From Lentzea jiangxiensis (GTDB lineage Bacteria; Actinomycetota; Actinomycetes; Mycobacteriales; Pseudonocardiaceae), in assembly GCF_900104175.1 (NCBI RefSeq), contig NZ_FNIX01000001.1, positions 819,975 to 883,974 of the forward strand: a stretch of DNA of 64,000 nt, written 5' to 3'. The notes beneath the pieces are model-generated. The model was not told the DNA's origin and ran no database searches. It saw only the letters and a list, made by a program, of their open reading frames with translations. A program made the position numbers and the translations under genes. This document shows positions 31,052 to 40,133 of the stretch, in pieces. Positions within the stretch are counted from its first letter, which is position 1; every line of letters begins with the position of its first letter.

Positions 31052-31320
31052 TCCCCGGATCGACTCCGGCAGTCACCCGGTCGGATCGCCAGCCGATGCC
31101 GAAGCCGAGGCGTCCGGACCGTACTGCTCTGACCAGCGGTGATGGTGCAATCGCAATCGTCGCGAAGCGGTGATGACCCAACCACGCGCGATGCGGGACC
31201 CAAAGCAACCACCCCCGGTGGAACCGCAACCAGCCACCCCAAGCGGACCGGCACCGACTCCGCCCCCGAACCACCCGACCGGACCACTTCCGCCACCCAC
31301 CGCCCCACCCCGACCCCCTC

Positions 31321-31326
31321 TAGGGT
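31321..31326 (+). promoter_or_regulatory. -10 box TAGGGT for a leaderless GH92 transcript
   Basis: TAGGGT lies 7 nt before GTG 31334, the spacing expected for transcription starting at the first codon. Confidence 0.5.
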
Positions 31327-31333
31327 GAAACCC

Positions 31334-33541
31334 GTGGAAGCACTGGACCCCATCGAGTCGGTCAACACCTTCATCGGCACGAAGGACGAGGGCAACACCT
31401 TCCCGGGCGCCTCCATGCCCTTCGGCAAGACGCACAGCAGCCCCATCGGCTCGCACTACGCCGGCTACCGCTACGACGACCAGCACATCCGCGGCTTCGG
31501 CCACTTCTTCCTGTCCGGCGCGGGCTGCTGGGAGCAGGGCGGTCTGGTCTCGATCCTCCCGGTCACGCAGCTCCCGCAGAGCTTCGACCACAAGCGCTAC
31601 GCCAGCGGCTACACGCACGACGGTGAGATCGGCAAGCCCGGTTACTACAAGGTGAAGCTGGACCGGGACATCACCGTCGAGTGCACCGCGACCACCAGGG
31701 CGGGCGTGGAGCGGTACACGTTCCCCAACGGCGTCCAGGGCACGCTGCTCGTCAACGTCGGCCAGGCCAACGACAAGGAACCGGTCAGCGCCAGCTCCGT
31801 CCGCGTCGTCGACGACCGCACGATCACGGGAACCGTGGAGACGCAGGCGTTCTGCGGCGGCCGGCCGTACCTCACGCATTTCACCACCAGGTTCGACCGT
31901 CCGTTCGCGAGCTGCGGCACCTGGGGTCCGTCGGGACCGAAGCCGGGCCAGAACGAGTCGAGGGGCGGAGCGGGGCTGAGGGGCGCCTGGGTCACGTTCA
32001 CCCCGGGACCGGTCACCGCGAGCACCGCACTGTCCCAAGTGGACGAGCGTGGTGCGACCGGCAACCTCGAGGCGGAGACGAAGGGCAGGTCCTTCGACGA
32101 GCTCCGCAACGAGGCCCAGCAGGCGTGGCGCGACGAGCTCGCGTGCATCGAGATCGACACGGACGACTGGGACGAGCGGGCGGTCTTCTACACCGCGCTC
32201 TACCACGTGCTGCTGCAGCCGCTCACTGGAAGTGATGCCGACGGCCGGTACCGCGGCTTCGACGGCCAGGTCCACCAGGCGGACGGCTGGACGTACTACG
32301 AGTACTACTCGCTGTGGGACACCTACCGCGCCCACAACCAGCTGCTCGCGTTGCTCCGCACCAAGCGGTCGCAGGACATCGCGAGGAGCGTCCTCGCCAT
32401 CCACGAGCAGGGTGGCTGGTTGCCGCGGTGGGCGTTCGCGAACCAGGAGACGAACTGCATGACCGGTGATCCGGTCACGCCGTTCCTGGTCGACCTGTGG
32501 CGGTTCGGGCACCTCGAAGGCCTGGAGGAGCGGGCTTACCGCGCGCTGGTGCAGAACGCCGACGGGATCCCGCCGGCCTCCAGCAGGTTCCAGGGCAGGT
32601 CGGGCAACCCGAGCTACCTCGCCAACGGGTTCGTCCAGTACGACAAGCGCTTCCCCAAGAAGGGGCAGGACACCGACCCGCACCACGGCGCGTCCGCGAC
32701 GCTGGAGTACGCGCTGGCCGACGCCACGCTCGCCATCATGGCCGAGGCGCTGGGGCACCGGGAGGACGCGGAACGGCTCAGGGTGCGCGGCCTCAACCAC
32801 CGGACCCTGTGGGACCACAGCGTCACGGACCGGGGCTTCACCGGCTTCCCCCGGCCCAAGCTGCCCAACGGCGCCTGGCTGGACCCGTTCACGCCGCAGG
32901 GGCCGGAAGGGTTCCACGAGGGCACGGCGTGGCAGTACCAGTGGCTCGCGCAGCACGACGTCACCGGGCTGATCACGGCGCTCGGCGGCAAGGCGGCGGC
33001 CGAGGCGCGGCTGGACGACTTCTTCGCGTACCCGGACCTCCTGGCGGACCCGAAGCGCACGGTCCGCGAGAAGTGGGTTGTCGGGCCGTACGAGTACTAC
33101 AACCAGTTCAGGTACAACCCGAACAACGAACCCGATTTGCACGCGCCCTGGATGTACGCGCTCATCGGCAGGCCGGAGAAGACGTCGGTGGTGGTGCGGG
33201 CCGCGCAGACCTTGTTCGTCAACGGGCCGGCGGGTGTCACGGGCAACGACGACCTCGGCACGATGTCGGCCTGGTACGTGTTCAGCGCGCTCGGGATGTA
33301 CCCGGTCGTGCCGGGCACCGGGGAGTTCGTGCCGCACGCGCCCAGGTTCCGCAAGGCGGTCGTCCACCTGGAGAACGGGCGGGACGTCGTCATCGAGGCC
33401 GAGGCCGCCGACGTCGCGAAGACGCAGGTGGTGCAGCGCGTCCGCAGCGGGTGGTTGTCGAAGTCCAAGGACCGGGTCGAGCTCGCGGAGCTGCGGTCCG
33501 GCACCACCCTCGAGGTCGACCTCCACACACTTCCCAACTGA
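31334..33541 (+). CDS. GH92 alpha-mannosidase, cytoplasmic
   Basis: The protein has 735 residues. VNTFIGTKDEGNTFPGASMPFG is the N-terminal hallmark of family GH92 (calcium-dependent exo-alpha-mannosidases). GGWLPRWAFANQETNCMTGD and GNDDLGTMSAWYVFSALGMYPVVPG are conserved segments of the catalytic (alpha/alpha)6 domain. No signal peptide is seen when starting at GTG 31334, so it probably acts inside the cell on imported manno-oligosaccharides. This start is preferred because a TAGGGT box sits 7 nt upstream; GTG 31325 in the same frame is possible. The product mannose would reach ManA after phosphorylation. Confidence 0.92.
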   Translation: MEALDPIESVNTFIGTKDEGNTFPGASMPFGKTHSSPIGSHYAGYRYDDQHIRGFGHFFLSGAGCWEQGGLVSILPVTQLPQSFDHKRYASGYTHDGEIGKPGYYKVKLDRDITVECTATTRAGVERYTFPNGVQGTLLVNVGQANDKEPVSASSVRVVDDRTITGTVETQAFCGGRPYLTHFTTRFDRPFASCGTWGPSGPKPGQNESRGGAGLRGAWVTFTPGPVTASTALSQVDERGATGNLEAETKGRSFDELRNEAQQAWRDELACIEIDTDDWDERAVFYTALYHVLLQPLTGSDADGRYRGFDGQVHQADGWTYYEYYSLWDTYRAHNQLLALLRTKRSQDIARSVLAIHEQGGWLPRWAFANQETNCMTGDPVTPFLVDLWRFGHLEGLEERAYRALVQNADGIPPASSRFQGRSGNPSYLANGFVQYDKRFPKKGQDTDPHHGASATLEYALADATLAIMAEALGHREDAERLRVRGLNHRTLWDHSVTDRGFTGFPRPKLPNGAWLDPFTPQGPEGFHEGTAWQYQWLAQHDVTGLITALGGKAAAEARLDDFFAYPDLLADPKRTVREKWVVGPYEYYNQFRYNPNNEPDLHAPWMYALIGRPEKTSVVVRAAQTLFVNGPAGVTGNDDLGTMSAWYVFSALGMYPVVPGTGEFVPHAPRFRKAVVHLENGRDVVIEAEAADVAKTQVVQRVRSGWLSKSKDRVELAELRSGTTLEVDLHTLPN

Positions 33542-33557
33542 GACGCTCGTTCGGTCG

Positions 33558-33563
33558 TAGGCT
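33558..33563 (+). promoter_or_regulatory. -10 box TAGGCT (leaderless transcript)
   Basis: TAGGCT lies 6 nt before ATG 33570, matching the leaderless pattern seen for other genes in the window. Confidence 0.45.
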
Positions 33564-33569
33564 CGTGCG

Positions 33570-35816
33570 ATGGGCACCTGCACGAGCTGCGGCACGGACT
33601 TCGCGCCCCTGCCGTCGCGGGCGCGGTACTGCTCCAACGCGTGCCGCCAGCGCGCGTACCGCCGGCGGTCCTCCGGAACGTCCACTGTGGTCACCGAGCT
33701 GCCGGCGTACGACGACGTGTTCGTCGGCAGAGCGCGCGAGCTGGCCGAGCTGCTTCCGTTGCTGCGCAAGCACAGGATGCTCACGGTCGTCGGTTCGGCC
33801 GGGATGGGGAAGACGCGGCTCGCGGTCGAGCTGGCCCGGCGGGTGCGGCGGACCGAGGTGCGCACGGTCGAGCTGGGCGGGCTGAGCCGGGCGGACCAGG
33901 TGGTGCAGGCGTTCGCGGAAGCCGTTGGGGCGTACCGGCACACGGGCTTCTCGCTGCTGGCCGCGCTGCTCGCCGAGCTGAGCCACCGACGGGTCCTGCT
34001 CCTCGTCGACAACTGCGAGCACCTCGTCGAGGAGTGCTGCGAGGTCGTGGACGCGCTGCTGTCGCGCTGTCCGAACGTGCACGTCCTCGCGACGAGCAGG
34101 GAGGCGCTGCGAGCGGTCGGTGAGGTCGTGTACCCGCTGCACGGCATGGACTCCGACGCCGTCCGCCTCTTCGCCGAACGCGCCGGTGCCGCGGCCGACC
34201 ACGCCTCCGCCGCCGCGATCTGCGCGCGGCTCGACGGTGTGCCGCTCGCCGTCGAACTGGCCGCGAAGCTCTCGGCGACCGTGCCGCCGGCCGAGCTCGC
34301 GGACCGCCTCGACCACCGGCTGGACCTGCTGAGCGACGCCGGGGAGCAGGCCCGGCACCGGAGTCTGCGCGCGGCCGTCGCGTGGAGCCACGACCTGCTG
34401 ACCACGCGGGAACAGGAGCTGTTCCGCAGGCTTTCGCTGTTGCCCGGCGGGTTCGGGCTGGAGATCGCCGAGGTGGTGCACGGCGGCCCGGTGATCGGCC
34501 TGCTCGGCGCGTTGCACGCCAAGTCGCTGGTGGTGCGGGGCGACGACGGCCGGTTCCGGATGCTGGAGTCGATCCGCCTCTACGCGGAGGAACGGCTCGT
34601 CGAGCACGGCGAGCGCGAGGTGATCGCCGAACGGATCGTCGCCTGGCTGTGCGAGAAGGGCGAGCCGGGCGTCTCGTCGTCGATCCTCACGCCGGAGCAG
34701 GTGAAGGCGCAGCACGAGGAGTACGACAACGCGACGTACGCGTTCCACCGTTTGGTGGCGCCGCAGGACGACCGCAGGCTGATGCTGGCCACGATGCTGC
34801 TGCGGGTGTGCTTCGACCGCGGCTACTTCGCCGAGGCGGGCGCGGTGCTGGTGCAGGTGCTGGACCGGACGCCCGCGGACACCCGCTACCGGATCCTCGC
34901 GCTGGAGTACGCGTCCCTGCTGGCACGGCACGAGGAACGCCACGACGAGGCGGTGGCGTACGCCCTCGAAGCGGTCGAGACGGCCGAGGCCGGCGGGCAG
35001 GACCTGATCCTGTGCCGGCTGTTCCGGACGCTGGCAGGGGCCTATGACGGCATGGACGACGTGCCGAACACCGTGCGGGCGCTGCGCCGCTCGATCGAGC
35101 ACGGCGTGCGCAACGGCAACGACGTCAGCGTGGCCGTGTCGAGCCAGAACCTCGGCTGGGGGCTGCTGGTCCAGGGCGAGGTCGACGCCGCGGCCGAGCT
35201 GGTCGAGGCCGCGCTGCCGGTGCTCAGGGCGCACGCGCGGCACGACGTCGTGGCCATCGCCGCGCACTCCTCGGGCTGCATAGCCCTGGAACGCGGCGAC
35301 CTGACGACGGCCGGCGCCCGGTTCGCCGAGAGCGCGCGGATGACGGCGGACGCGCCCCGTGCCGTGCTGGAGCCGGTCGAGGGGTGCGGGCTCGTCGCGG
35401 TGCTGTCCGGACGGCACGAGCTCGGCGTGCGCCTGCTGGTCGCGTGCCACCAGATGCGCACGACGTGGGTCATCCCGCCGGACCCGTGGTGGCGGCGGAA
35501 GATGACGGCCGCGATGGACCTCGCCCGGGAGTCGCTGACCCGCGCGGCCTTCCACCGGGCGCTCACCGCCGGGCGGGCCATGGACGTGCGGCACGCCCTG
35601 GAGACCGCGCTGGACACCGGGTTCGCCGGCGACCCGGTGCTGAGCGACCGGCAACGCATGGTCGTCGAGCTGGTGGCGCAGGGCTTGACGAACGCCCAGG
35701 TGGCGGCCAAGCTCGGGATCTCGCACCGGACCGTCGAATCCCACGTGCACAACGTGAAGACCGCGCTGGACCTGTCCTCCCGCGCACAGCTCGCGGCGTG
35801 GGCCCGATCGGGCTGA
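33570..35816 (+). CDS. LuxR-type regulator with NTPase domain and N-terminal zinc finger
   Basis: The protein has 748 residues. It starts with a treble-clef-like zinc finger (CTSCGTDFAP...YCSNACRQRAYRRR). An AAA/STAND NTPase follows, with P-loop GSAGMGKTR and Walker B VLLLVDNCEH. The middle is a helical repeat region of TPR type (about 390-640). The last 65 residues are a LuxR helix-turn-helix, LSDRQRMVVELVAQGLTNAQVAAKLGISHRTVESHVHNVKTAL. Large ATP-dependent regulators of this kind switch on pathways after a signal binds the repeat part. The signal is unknown. Confidence 0.9.
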   Translation: MGTCTSCGTDFAPLPSRARYCSNACRQRAYRRRSSGTSTVVTELPAYDDVFVGRARELAELLPLLRKHRMLTVVGSAGMGKTRLAVELARRVRRTEVRTVELGGLSRADQVVQAFAEAVGAYRHTGFSLLAALLAELSHRRVLLLVDNCEHLVEECCEVVDALLSRCPNVHVLATSREALRAVGEVVYPLHGMDSDAVRLFAERAGAAADHASAAAICARLDGVPLAVELAAKLSATVPPAELADRLDHRLDLLSDAGEQARHRSLRAAVAWSHDLLTTREQELFRRLSLLPGGFGLEIAEVVHGGPVIGLLGALHAKSLVVRGDDGRFRMLESIRLYAEERLVEHGEREVIAERIVAWLCEKGEPGVSSSILTPEQVKAQHEEYDNATYAFHRLVAPQDDRRLMLATMLLRVCFDRGYFAEAGAVLVQVLDRTPADTRYRILALEYASLLARHEERHDEAVAYALEAVETAEAGGQDLILCRLFRTLAGAYDGMDDVPNTVRALRRSIEHGVRNGNDVSVAVSSQNLGWGLLVQGEVDAAAELVEAALPVLRAHARHDVVAIAAHSSGCIALERGDLTTAGARFAESARMTADAPRAVLEPVEGCGLVAVLSGRHELGVRLLVACHQMRTTWVIPPDPWWRRKMTAAMDLARESLTRAAFHRALTAGRAMDVRHALETALDTGFAGDPVLSDRQRMVVELVAQGLTNAQVAAKLGISHRTVESHVHNVKTALDLSSRAQLAAWARSG

Positions 35817-35912
35817 GACGTCCAACTGAGACGTAACGCTGCGCGCCATCCGGATGACTTCCGAGCCCCGGCCGTTCATCGTGGGCGGAACGACCGACCT
35901 GGGGAGGGCGAC

Positions 35913-36704
35913 GTGGAACCGATCCGCCTGCTGCACCCCGACCTGGTGCCGCAACGCCGCGAGTCGCTGCAGCACGCCGCGTCCACGCTGGTCCAGATGG
36001 GCCTGGACGACACGGTGCTGTCGGCGCCGCTCGTGCACCAGCGGCTCGCCCACGTGGTCCTGGCGACCAGCGGCATGATCGAGTGGGCTCCCGGTTCCGG
36101 AGCCGGCGACGACGGTCCCGACGAGCGCTTCGGCGTCGAACGGGTCGCCGGCGACCGCGGCGGCGTCTTCCTCTCCGGCGTCCTCATCGCCTACCTCGAC
36201 GTGCTCGACAACGCGGCCAGGATGGGCACGTCGATCAGCGAGGACGCCTGGCGCACGCTGCTCTGGGCGCCGACCGCGCTCTTCGACCACGTGCTGCGCC
36301 GCCCGCAGGTGGGCATGACCGTCGTGCCGCCCGGCCGCGGCACCGAGGACCTGCCGCACGAACGCGCCCAGGCCGGGCAGCGCCTCTACTTCGCGCTCAT
36401 GCAGGCGACCCGGTTCGCCGTCAACGGGGTCGTGCGCGCCCAGGACGACCGCACGCTCGTCGAGGACTGCGTCACGCTCGCGACGGCGTGCCTGCGCGCC
36501 GCCGCCGTGGCGCTCGCGTTCGCCGCGGACGTCGTGGACCCGCCGGAGCTGGTCGTCGAGACCGCCGAGCACCGGTACCTGTGGCAGGTGCTCGGCGACG
36601 TGCGCGCCGCCGTCCCGAGGGCGCGGTTCGACCAGTTCTCGGCCGCGCTGCGGAGGTTGGACGACTTCCGCGCCGCATGCCCGTTGCTGGTCGCGGGCGG
36701 CTGA
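35913..36704 (+). CDS. hypothetical protein
   Basis: The protein has 263 residues and starts at GTG 35913, preceded by GGGGAGGG. It is largely alpha-helical and soluble, with no signal peptide. Segments such as LVQMGLDDTVLSAPLVHQRLAHVVLATSGMIEW and LIAYLDVLDNAARMGTSISEDAWRTLLW look conserved in style, but I recognise no domain. Codon bias clearly supports translation. It lies between the LuxR-type regulator and an ABC transporter, all on the plus strand, each probably with its own promoter. Confidence 0.7.
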   Translation: MEPIRLLHPDLVPQRRESLQHAASTLVQMGLDDTVLSAPLVHQRLAHVVLATSGMIEWAPGSGAGDDGPDERFGVERVAGDRGGVFLSGVLIAYLDVLDNAARMGTSISEDAWRTLLWAPTALFDHVLRRPQVGMTVVPPGRGTEDLPHERAQAGQRLYFALMQATRFAVNGVVRAQDDRTLVEDCVTLATACLRAAAVALAFAADVVDPPELVVETAEHRYLWQVLGDVRAAVPRARFDQFSAALRRLDDFRAACPLLVAGG

Positions 36705-36768
36705 CCCGTTCGTCTCGACTTCGCGCCGACTTTCGTCGTTCCGCTCCGTGTCCTGCCCGGCGCTGACC

Positions 36769-36774
36769 TAGCGT
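36769..36774 (+). promoter_or_regulatory. -10 box TAGCGT (leaderless transcript) for the ABC genes
   Basis: TAGCGT lies 7 nt before ATG 36782. Confidence 0.45.
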
Positions 36775-36781
36775 CTCGCCC

Positions 36782-37693
36782 ATGACGGAGGAACGGGCGG
36801 CGGTCGTGGTGCGGGACGTCCGCAAGAGCTACGGCGAGCTGAAGGCGGTGGACGGTGTCTCGTTCACCGTGGCCGAAGGGGAGTTCTTCGGCATCCTGGG
36901 CCCCAACGGAGCCGGGAAGACCACCACCCTGGAGATCGTCGAGGGACTGCGCGAGCCCGACAGCGGCGAGGTGCGGCTGCTCGGGGAGAGCCCGTGGCCG
37001 CGCAACGTGAAGTTGTTGCCGCGCATCGGGGTCCAGCTGCAGGCCTCGTCGTTCTTCGAGAAGCTGACCGCCAAGGAGCAGTTGCAGACGTTCGGCTCGC
37101 TCTACGGCGTGAGCCACGGCACGGCCGCGGACATGCTGGAGCTGGTCGGCCTGGCGGACAAGGCGAACGAGCAGGAGAACAAGCTCTCCGGCGGGCAGCG
37201 CCAACGGCTCTCGATCGCGTGCGCGCTGGTGCACGATCCGGACGTCGTGTTCCTCGACGAACCGACCGCGGCGCTCGACCCGCAGGCGCGCCGCAACCTC
37301 TGGGACGTGCTGCGCGCCATCAAGGAGCGCGGCAAGACCATCGTCTACACCACGCACTACCTCGACGAGGCCGAGATCCTCTGCGACCGCGTGGCCATCA
37401 TGGACACCGGCAGGATCCTCGCGCTCGACCGGCCGGCGGTGCTGGTGCGCGGACTCGACGCGCCGACGCACGTGACGCTGCAGAAGGGTGTTGTGCCGGT
37501 CGCGGACGCCGTCGCGATGGAGGGGGTCGAGGAGGCGCACGAGGACGAGGTGTCGCTGACGATCTCCACGCGCCGCCCCGCTCCCGTGCTCTCCGCACTG
37601 GCCGAGCGCGGCGCGCTCGACGGCCTGCAGGTCCGCACGGCCACCCTCGAAGACGTTTTCCTCACCCTGACCGGTCGGGAGTACCGCGCATGA
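36782..37693 (+). CDS. ABC transporter ATP-binding protein (DrrA-like)
   Basis: The protein has 303 residues. Walker A GPNGAGKTT, signature LSGGQRQRLSIA, Walker B VVFLDEPTAALDP and the switch His (TTHYLDEAEILCDRV) are intact. A C-terminal extension of about 80 residues is typical of drug- and lipid-exporting ABC-2 ATPases. It powers the permease encoded next to it, whose start overlaps its stop by 4 bp (ATGA). The substrate is unknown; antibiotic, lipid or polymer export are the usual jobs of this class. Confidence 0.93.
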   Translation: MTEERAAVVVRDVRKSYGELKAVDGVSFTVAEGEFFGILGPNGAGKTTTLEIVEGLREPDSGEVRLLGESPWPRNVKLLPRIGVQLQASSFFEKLTAKEQLQTFGSLYGVSHGTAADMLELVGLADKANEQENKLSGGQRQRLSIACALVHDPDVVFLDEPTAALDPQARRNLWDVLRAIKERGKTIVYTTHYLDEAEILCDRVAIMDTGRILALDRPAVLVRGLDAPTHVTLQKGVVPVADAVAMEGVEEAHEDEVSLTISTRRPAPVLSALAERGALDGLQVRTATLEDVFLTLTGREYRA

Positions 37694-38733
37694 CCGCGTT
37701 CAAGACGCTTTCCGTGGCGATGCTCAAGGGGTTCGTCCGGGACAAGGTGACGCTGTTCTTCACCTTCCTGTTCCCGTTGATGTTCCTCGTCATCTTCGGA
37801 CTGGTCCTGCGCGACGCGGGCACCGACAGGACGAGGATCGCGCTCGTCGGCGACGGCCCGATCGTCAGCGCGCTGCGGGACAGCGGCACCCTCGAGTTCG
37901 AGTCGTACGACGACGAGAACGCGGCTGTGCGGAAGGTGGAGGACGGCGACCTCCCCGCGGCGCTGATCGTCCGCGGCCAGGAGGTCGACGTCCGGTACGC
38001 GCAGAGCGACCAGGTCGAGTCGGCGACCGTGCTCGGGATCGTGAACGGGTTCGTGGACAAGGCGAACCTCGCCGCGACCGGGCAGCCGCCGCGGTTCACG
38101 TTCGTCTCGCAGAAGGTCGAGGACGCCACCCTCGAACCGATCCAGTACCTGACGCCGGGCATCCTGTCGTGGGGTGTGGCGGTGTCGGCGGTGTTCGGGT
38201 CGGCGCTCACGCTGGTGTCGTGGCGGCGCAAGCAGGTGCTGCGGCGCATCCGGCTCGCGCCGGTCTCGACGACCTCGGTGCTGTCGTCGCGGATCATCGT
38301 CAGCGCGGGGGTCGCGCTGCTGCAGGGCGCGATCTTCATCGGCATCGCGTCGCTGCCGGTGTTCGGGCTCCGGCTGTCGGGCCACTGGTGGCTCGCGATC
38401 CCCTTGCTGCTGCTGGGAACCATCGCGTTCTTCGCGCTCGGCATGCTCGTCGGCGCGTTCGCGAAGACCGAGGAGGCGGCGTCCGCGGCGGCGAACATCG
38501 TGGTGCTGCCGATGGCGTTCCTGTCCGGCACGTTCTTCCCCGTCGACCGGGCACCCGCGTGGCTGCAGGTCGTGTCGGAGATCTTCCCGTTGCGGCACAT
38601 GAACGACGGCATGCTCGACGTGCTGGTGCGCGGCAAGGGGATCGAGGCGCTCGCGGTGCCGGCGGCCGTCCTCGTCGGCTTCTCGCTCGTGGTCGGGTTC
38701 GTCGCCTCCCGCGTCTTCAAATGGGAGGAATAG
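37690..38733 (+). CDS. ABC-2 type transporter permease
   Basis: The protein has 347 residues. One N-terminal helix (LFFTFLFPLMFLVIFGLVL) is followed by an external domain of about 130 residues. A block of five helices comes next, starting at TPGILSWGVAVSAVFGSALTLVSW and containing RRIRLAPVSTTSVLSSRI and LPMAFLSGTFFPVDRAPAWLQ. This is the standard ABC2_membrane_3 layout. It forms the membrane channel of the exporter with the upstream ATPase. Translation is coupled by the ATGA overlap. Confidence 0.9.
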   Translation: MTAFKTLSVAMLKGFVRDKVTLFFTFLFPLMFLVIFGLVLRDAGTDRTRIALVGDGPIVSALRDSGTLEFESYDDENAAVRKVEDGDLPAALIVRGQEVDVRYAQSDQVESATVLGIVNGFVDKANLAATGQPPRFTFVSQKVEDATLEPIQYLTPGILSWGVAVSAVFGSALTLVSWRRKQVLRRIRLAPVSTTSVLSSRIIVSAGVALLQGAIFIGIASLPVFGLRLSGHWWLAIPLLLLGTIAFFALGMLVGAFAKTEEAASAAANIVVLPMAFLSGTFFPVDRAPAWLQVVSEIFPLRHMNDGMLDVLVRGKGIEALAVPAAVLVGFSLVVGFVASRVFKWEE

Positions 38734-38782
38734 GACACCCCCGGTGCGTTGTGCTCCCAGTCACGGTTCATGATGGACAACC

Positions 38783-39118
38783 ATGACGTTCTCCAGCGTG
38801 GTCGGACGGTTCCGCATCCTCGCCCTGGCCGAGGCGGTCTCCTGGGCGGGCCTGCTGCTCGGGATGTTCTTCAAGTACGTCGTCGTGCAGAACGAGATCG
38901 GCGTCAAGATCTTCGGCCCGATCCACGGCTTCGTGTTCGTCGCCTTCATCCTCGTCACGCTGATGACGAAGGAGCCGCTCAAGTGGGACGCGCGCACGCT
39001 CCTGCTCGGCCTGCTGTCGAGCATTCCGCCGTTCGGCACGGTGCTCTTCGAGCGCTGGGCCGCGAAGACCGGCCGCCTCGACGAGCCCGCTAGCGCACCA
39101 TCTCCCGAACAGCCCTGA
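38783..39118 (+). CDS. DUF3817 integral membrane protein
   Basis: The protein has 111 residues with three transmembrane helices (about 11-33, 42-62 and 70-90). RILALAEAVSWAGLLLGMFFKYVV and GPIHGFVFVAFI are characteristic of DUF3817, a small actinobacterial and proteobacterial membrane family of unknown function. GDREE-type enzymatic motifs are absent. Its 3' end overlaps the convergent phosphotransferase gene by 29 bp, so it has no separate terminator. Confidence 0.85.
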   Translation: MTFSSVVGRFRILALAEAVSWAGLLLGMFFKYVVVQNEIGVKIFGPIHGFVFVAFILVTLMTKEPLKWDARTLLLGLLSSIPPFGTVLFERWAAKTGRLDEPASAPSPEQP

Positions 39119-40133
39119 GCTCCACCTGCGGGTCGCCCTCGTGGTAGATCCGCTCGGAGGTCTCGATGTTGTCCAGGAAGAGCTGGTACTTCACCGCGTT
39201 GTGCAGGCGTGACGCGCGGCGGGCGACGTCGAGGGCCTCCAGCGGGCGGCTGTCCGGGCGGTGCCGCAGCCACGCTTCGCTCCACACCCGCCTGATGTGG
39301 TCGTGCAGCTCGGGCGGGGCGTACTCGAGCACCCGGCACGCGTCGAGCGCGGGGTGACCCCAGACGGCGTCGGAGAAGTCGATGACCGCGCCGCCGCGGC
39401 GCCAGTTGCCGGGGTGGAAGTCGCCGTGCGTCAGCGTGTCCGGCAGCCCGAACGACGGCATCGCGACGGCGGTCGGGCGGAGCCGCGGCGCGCCGGCCAG
39501 CGCGTTCTGCACGGCCACCCACCGCGGCACGACGAGGTCGACGTGCTCGGCGGTGACCGGCCAGCACTTGCCGCCGGGGGCGTCGGCGAGCAGCACCCGC
39601 CGGGGTGCCGAGGCGATCACGCGGGGGACGATCGTCGGGTCGTGCCGGCCGACCAGGTCCACCACCGCGCCCTCGTCGGCGAAGAACGACGGGATGGCCT
39701 TGAGCCACACCGGACCGTCCGCGGTCGGCAGCCGGAAGACGGTGGAGAGGTTCCAGGTGCGCACCTGCACGGCGGGCCCGGTGCGTTCGACCCGCGCGTC
39801 CGCCCACGCGACCAGCTCGGCCGGGCCGCCCGGCCGGGCGTACGGCAGCCGGTGCTCCGCGTCGGGCTCGGGCTCGGCGGCCGGGTGGAGCCGCGAGCGG
39901 TCGGGTTCGCCGAGCGCCTCGACGTGGTAGGTGACCTGGCCGCCCCACGGCGGTTCACCGCCCTGCACGCAGACCAGCCGCAGCACGTGCGTCGGCACGC
40001 CGAGCAGCTCTTCCAGCAGCTCGTTGACGGGCTCGACGTGGTTCCAGTCCCGCGTGGGGACCGGCAGCACGTCCGTGCGGCCCGCGAACCCGCTCGGCGC
40101 GCTGACCAGGGCGACGACCGTCCGCTTCGTCAT
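39090..40133 (-). CDS. APH-type phosphotransferase, copy 2
   Basis: The protein has 347 residues. The C-terminal part is an aminoglycoside-phosphotransferase/choline-kinase fold: LTHGDFHPGNW holds the catalytic Asp, and AVIDFSDAVWGHPALD the metal-binding Asp. The N-terminal 90 residues (VALVSAPSGFAGRTD, GQVTYHVEALGEPDRSRLHP) form a separate conserved region that I do not recognise. The substrate of such kinases ranges from aminoglycosides to macrolides, sugars and lipids. It overlaps the upstream paralogue by 4 bp, so the two copies are one operon. Confidence 0.82.
   Translation of the reverse strand: MTKRTVVALVSAPSGFAGRTDVLPVPTRDWNHVEPVNELLEELLGVPTHVLRLVCVQGGEPPWGGQVTYHVEALGEPDRSRLHPAAEPEPDAEHRLPYARPGGPAELVAWADARVERTGPAVQVRTWNLSTVFRLPTADGPVWLKAIPSFFADEGAVVDLVGRHDPTIVPRVIASAPRRVLLADAPGGKCWPVTAEHVDLVVPRWVAVQNALAGAPRLRPTAVAMPSFGLPDTLTHGDFHPGNWRRGGAVIDFSDAVWGHPALDACRVLEYAPPELHDHIRRVWSEAWLRHRPDSRPLEALDVARRASRLHNAVKYQLFLDNIETSERIYHEGDPQVELRAVREMVR

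Larger units (their letters stand above)
30825..31333. other. 509-bp region between the lacI-type gene and the GH92 gene
   Basis: No gene can be supported. A frame at 30969-31142 (57 codons) has only average third-position G/C (about 82%) and no ribosome site. The region holds a very strong hairpin at 31009-31051 and, at its end, the -10 box of the GH92 gene. No second copy of GACAACGTTGTC is visible. Confidence 0.55.

Noticed and set aside
30969-31142. 57-codon frame between lacI and the GH92 gene
   Set aside because: Third-position G/C is about background, there is no ribosome binding site, and the 14-bp-stem hairpin lies inside it.
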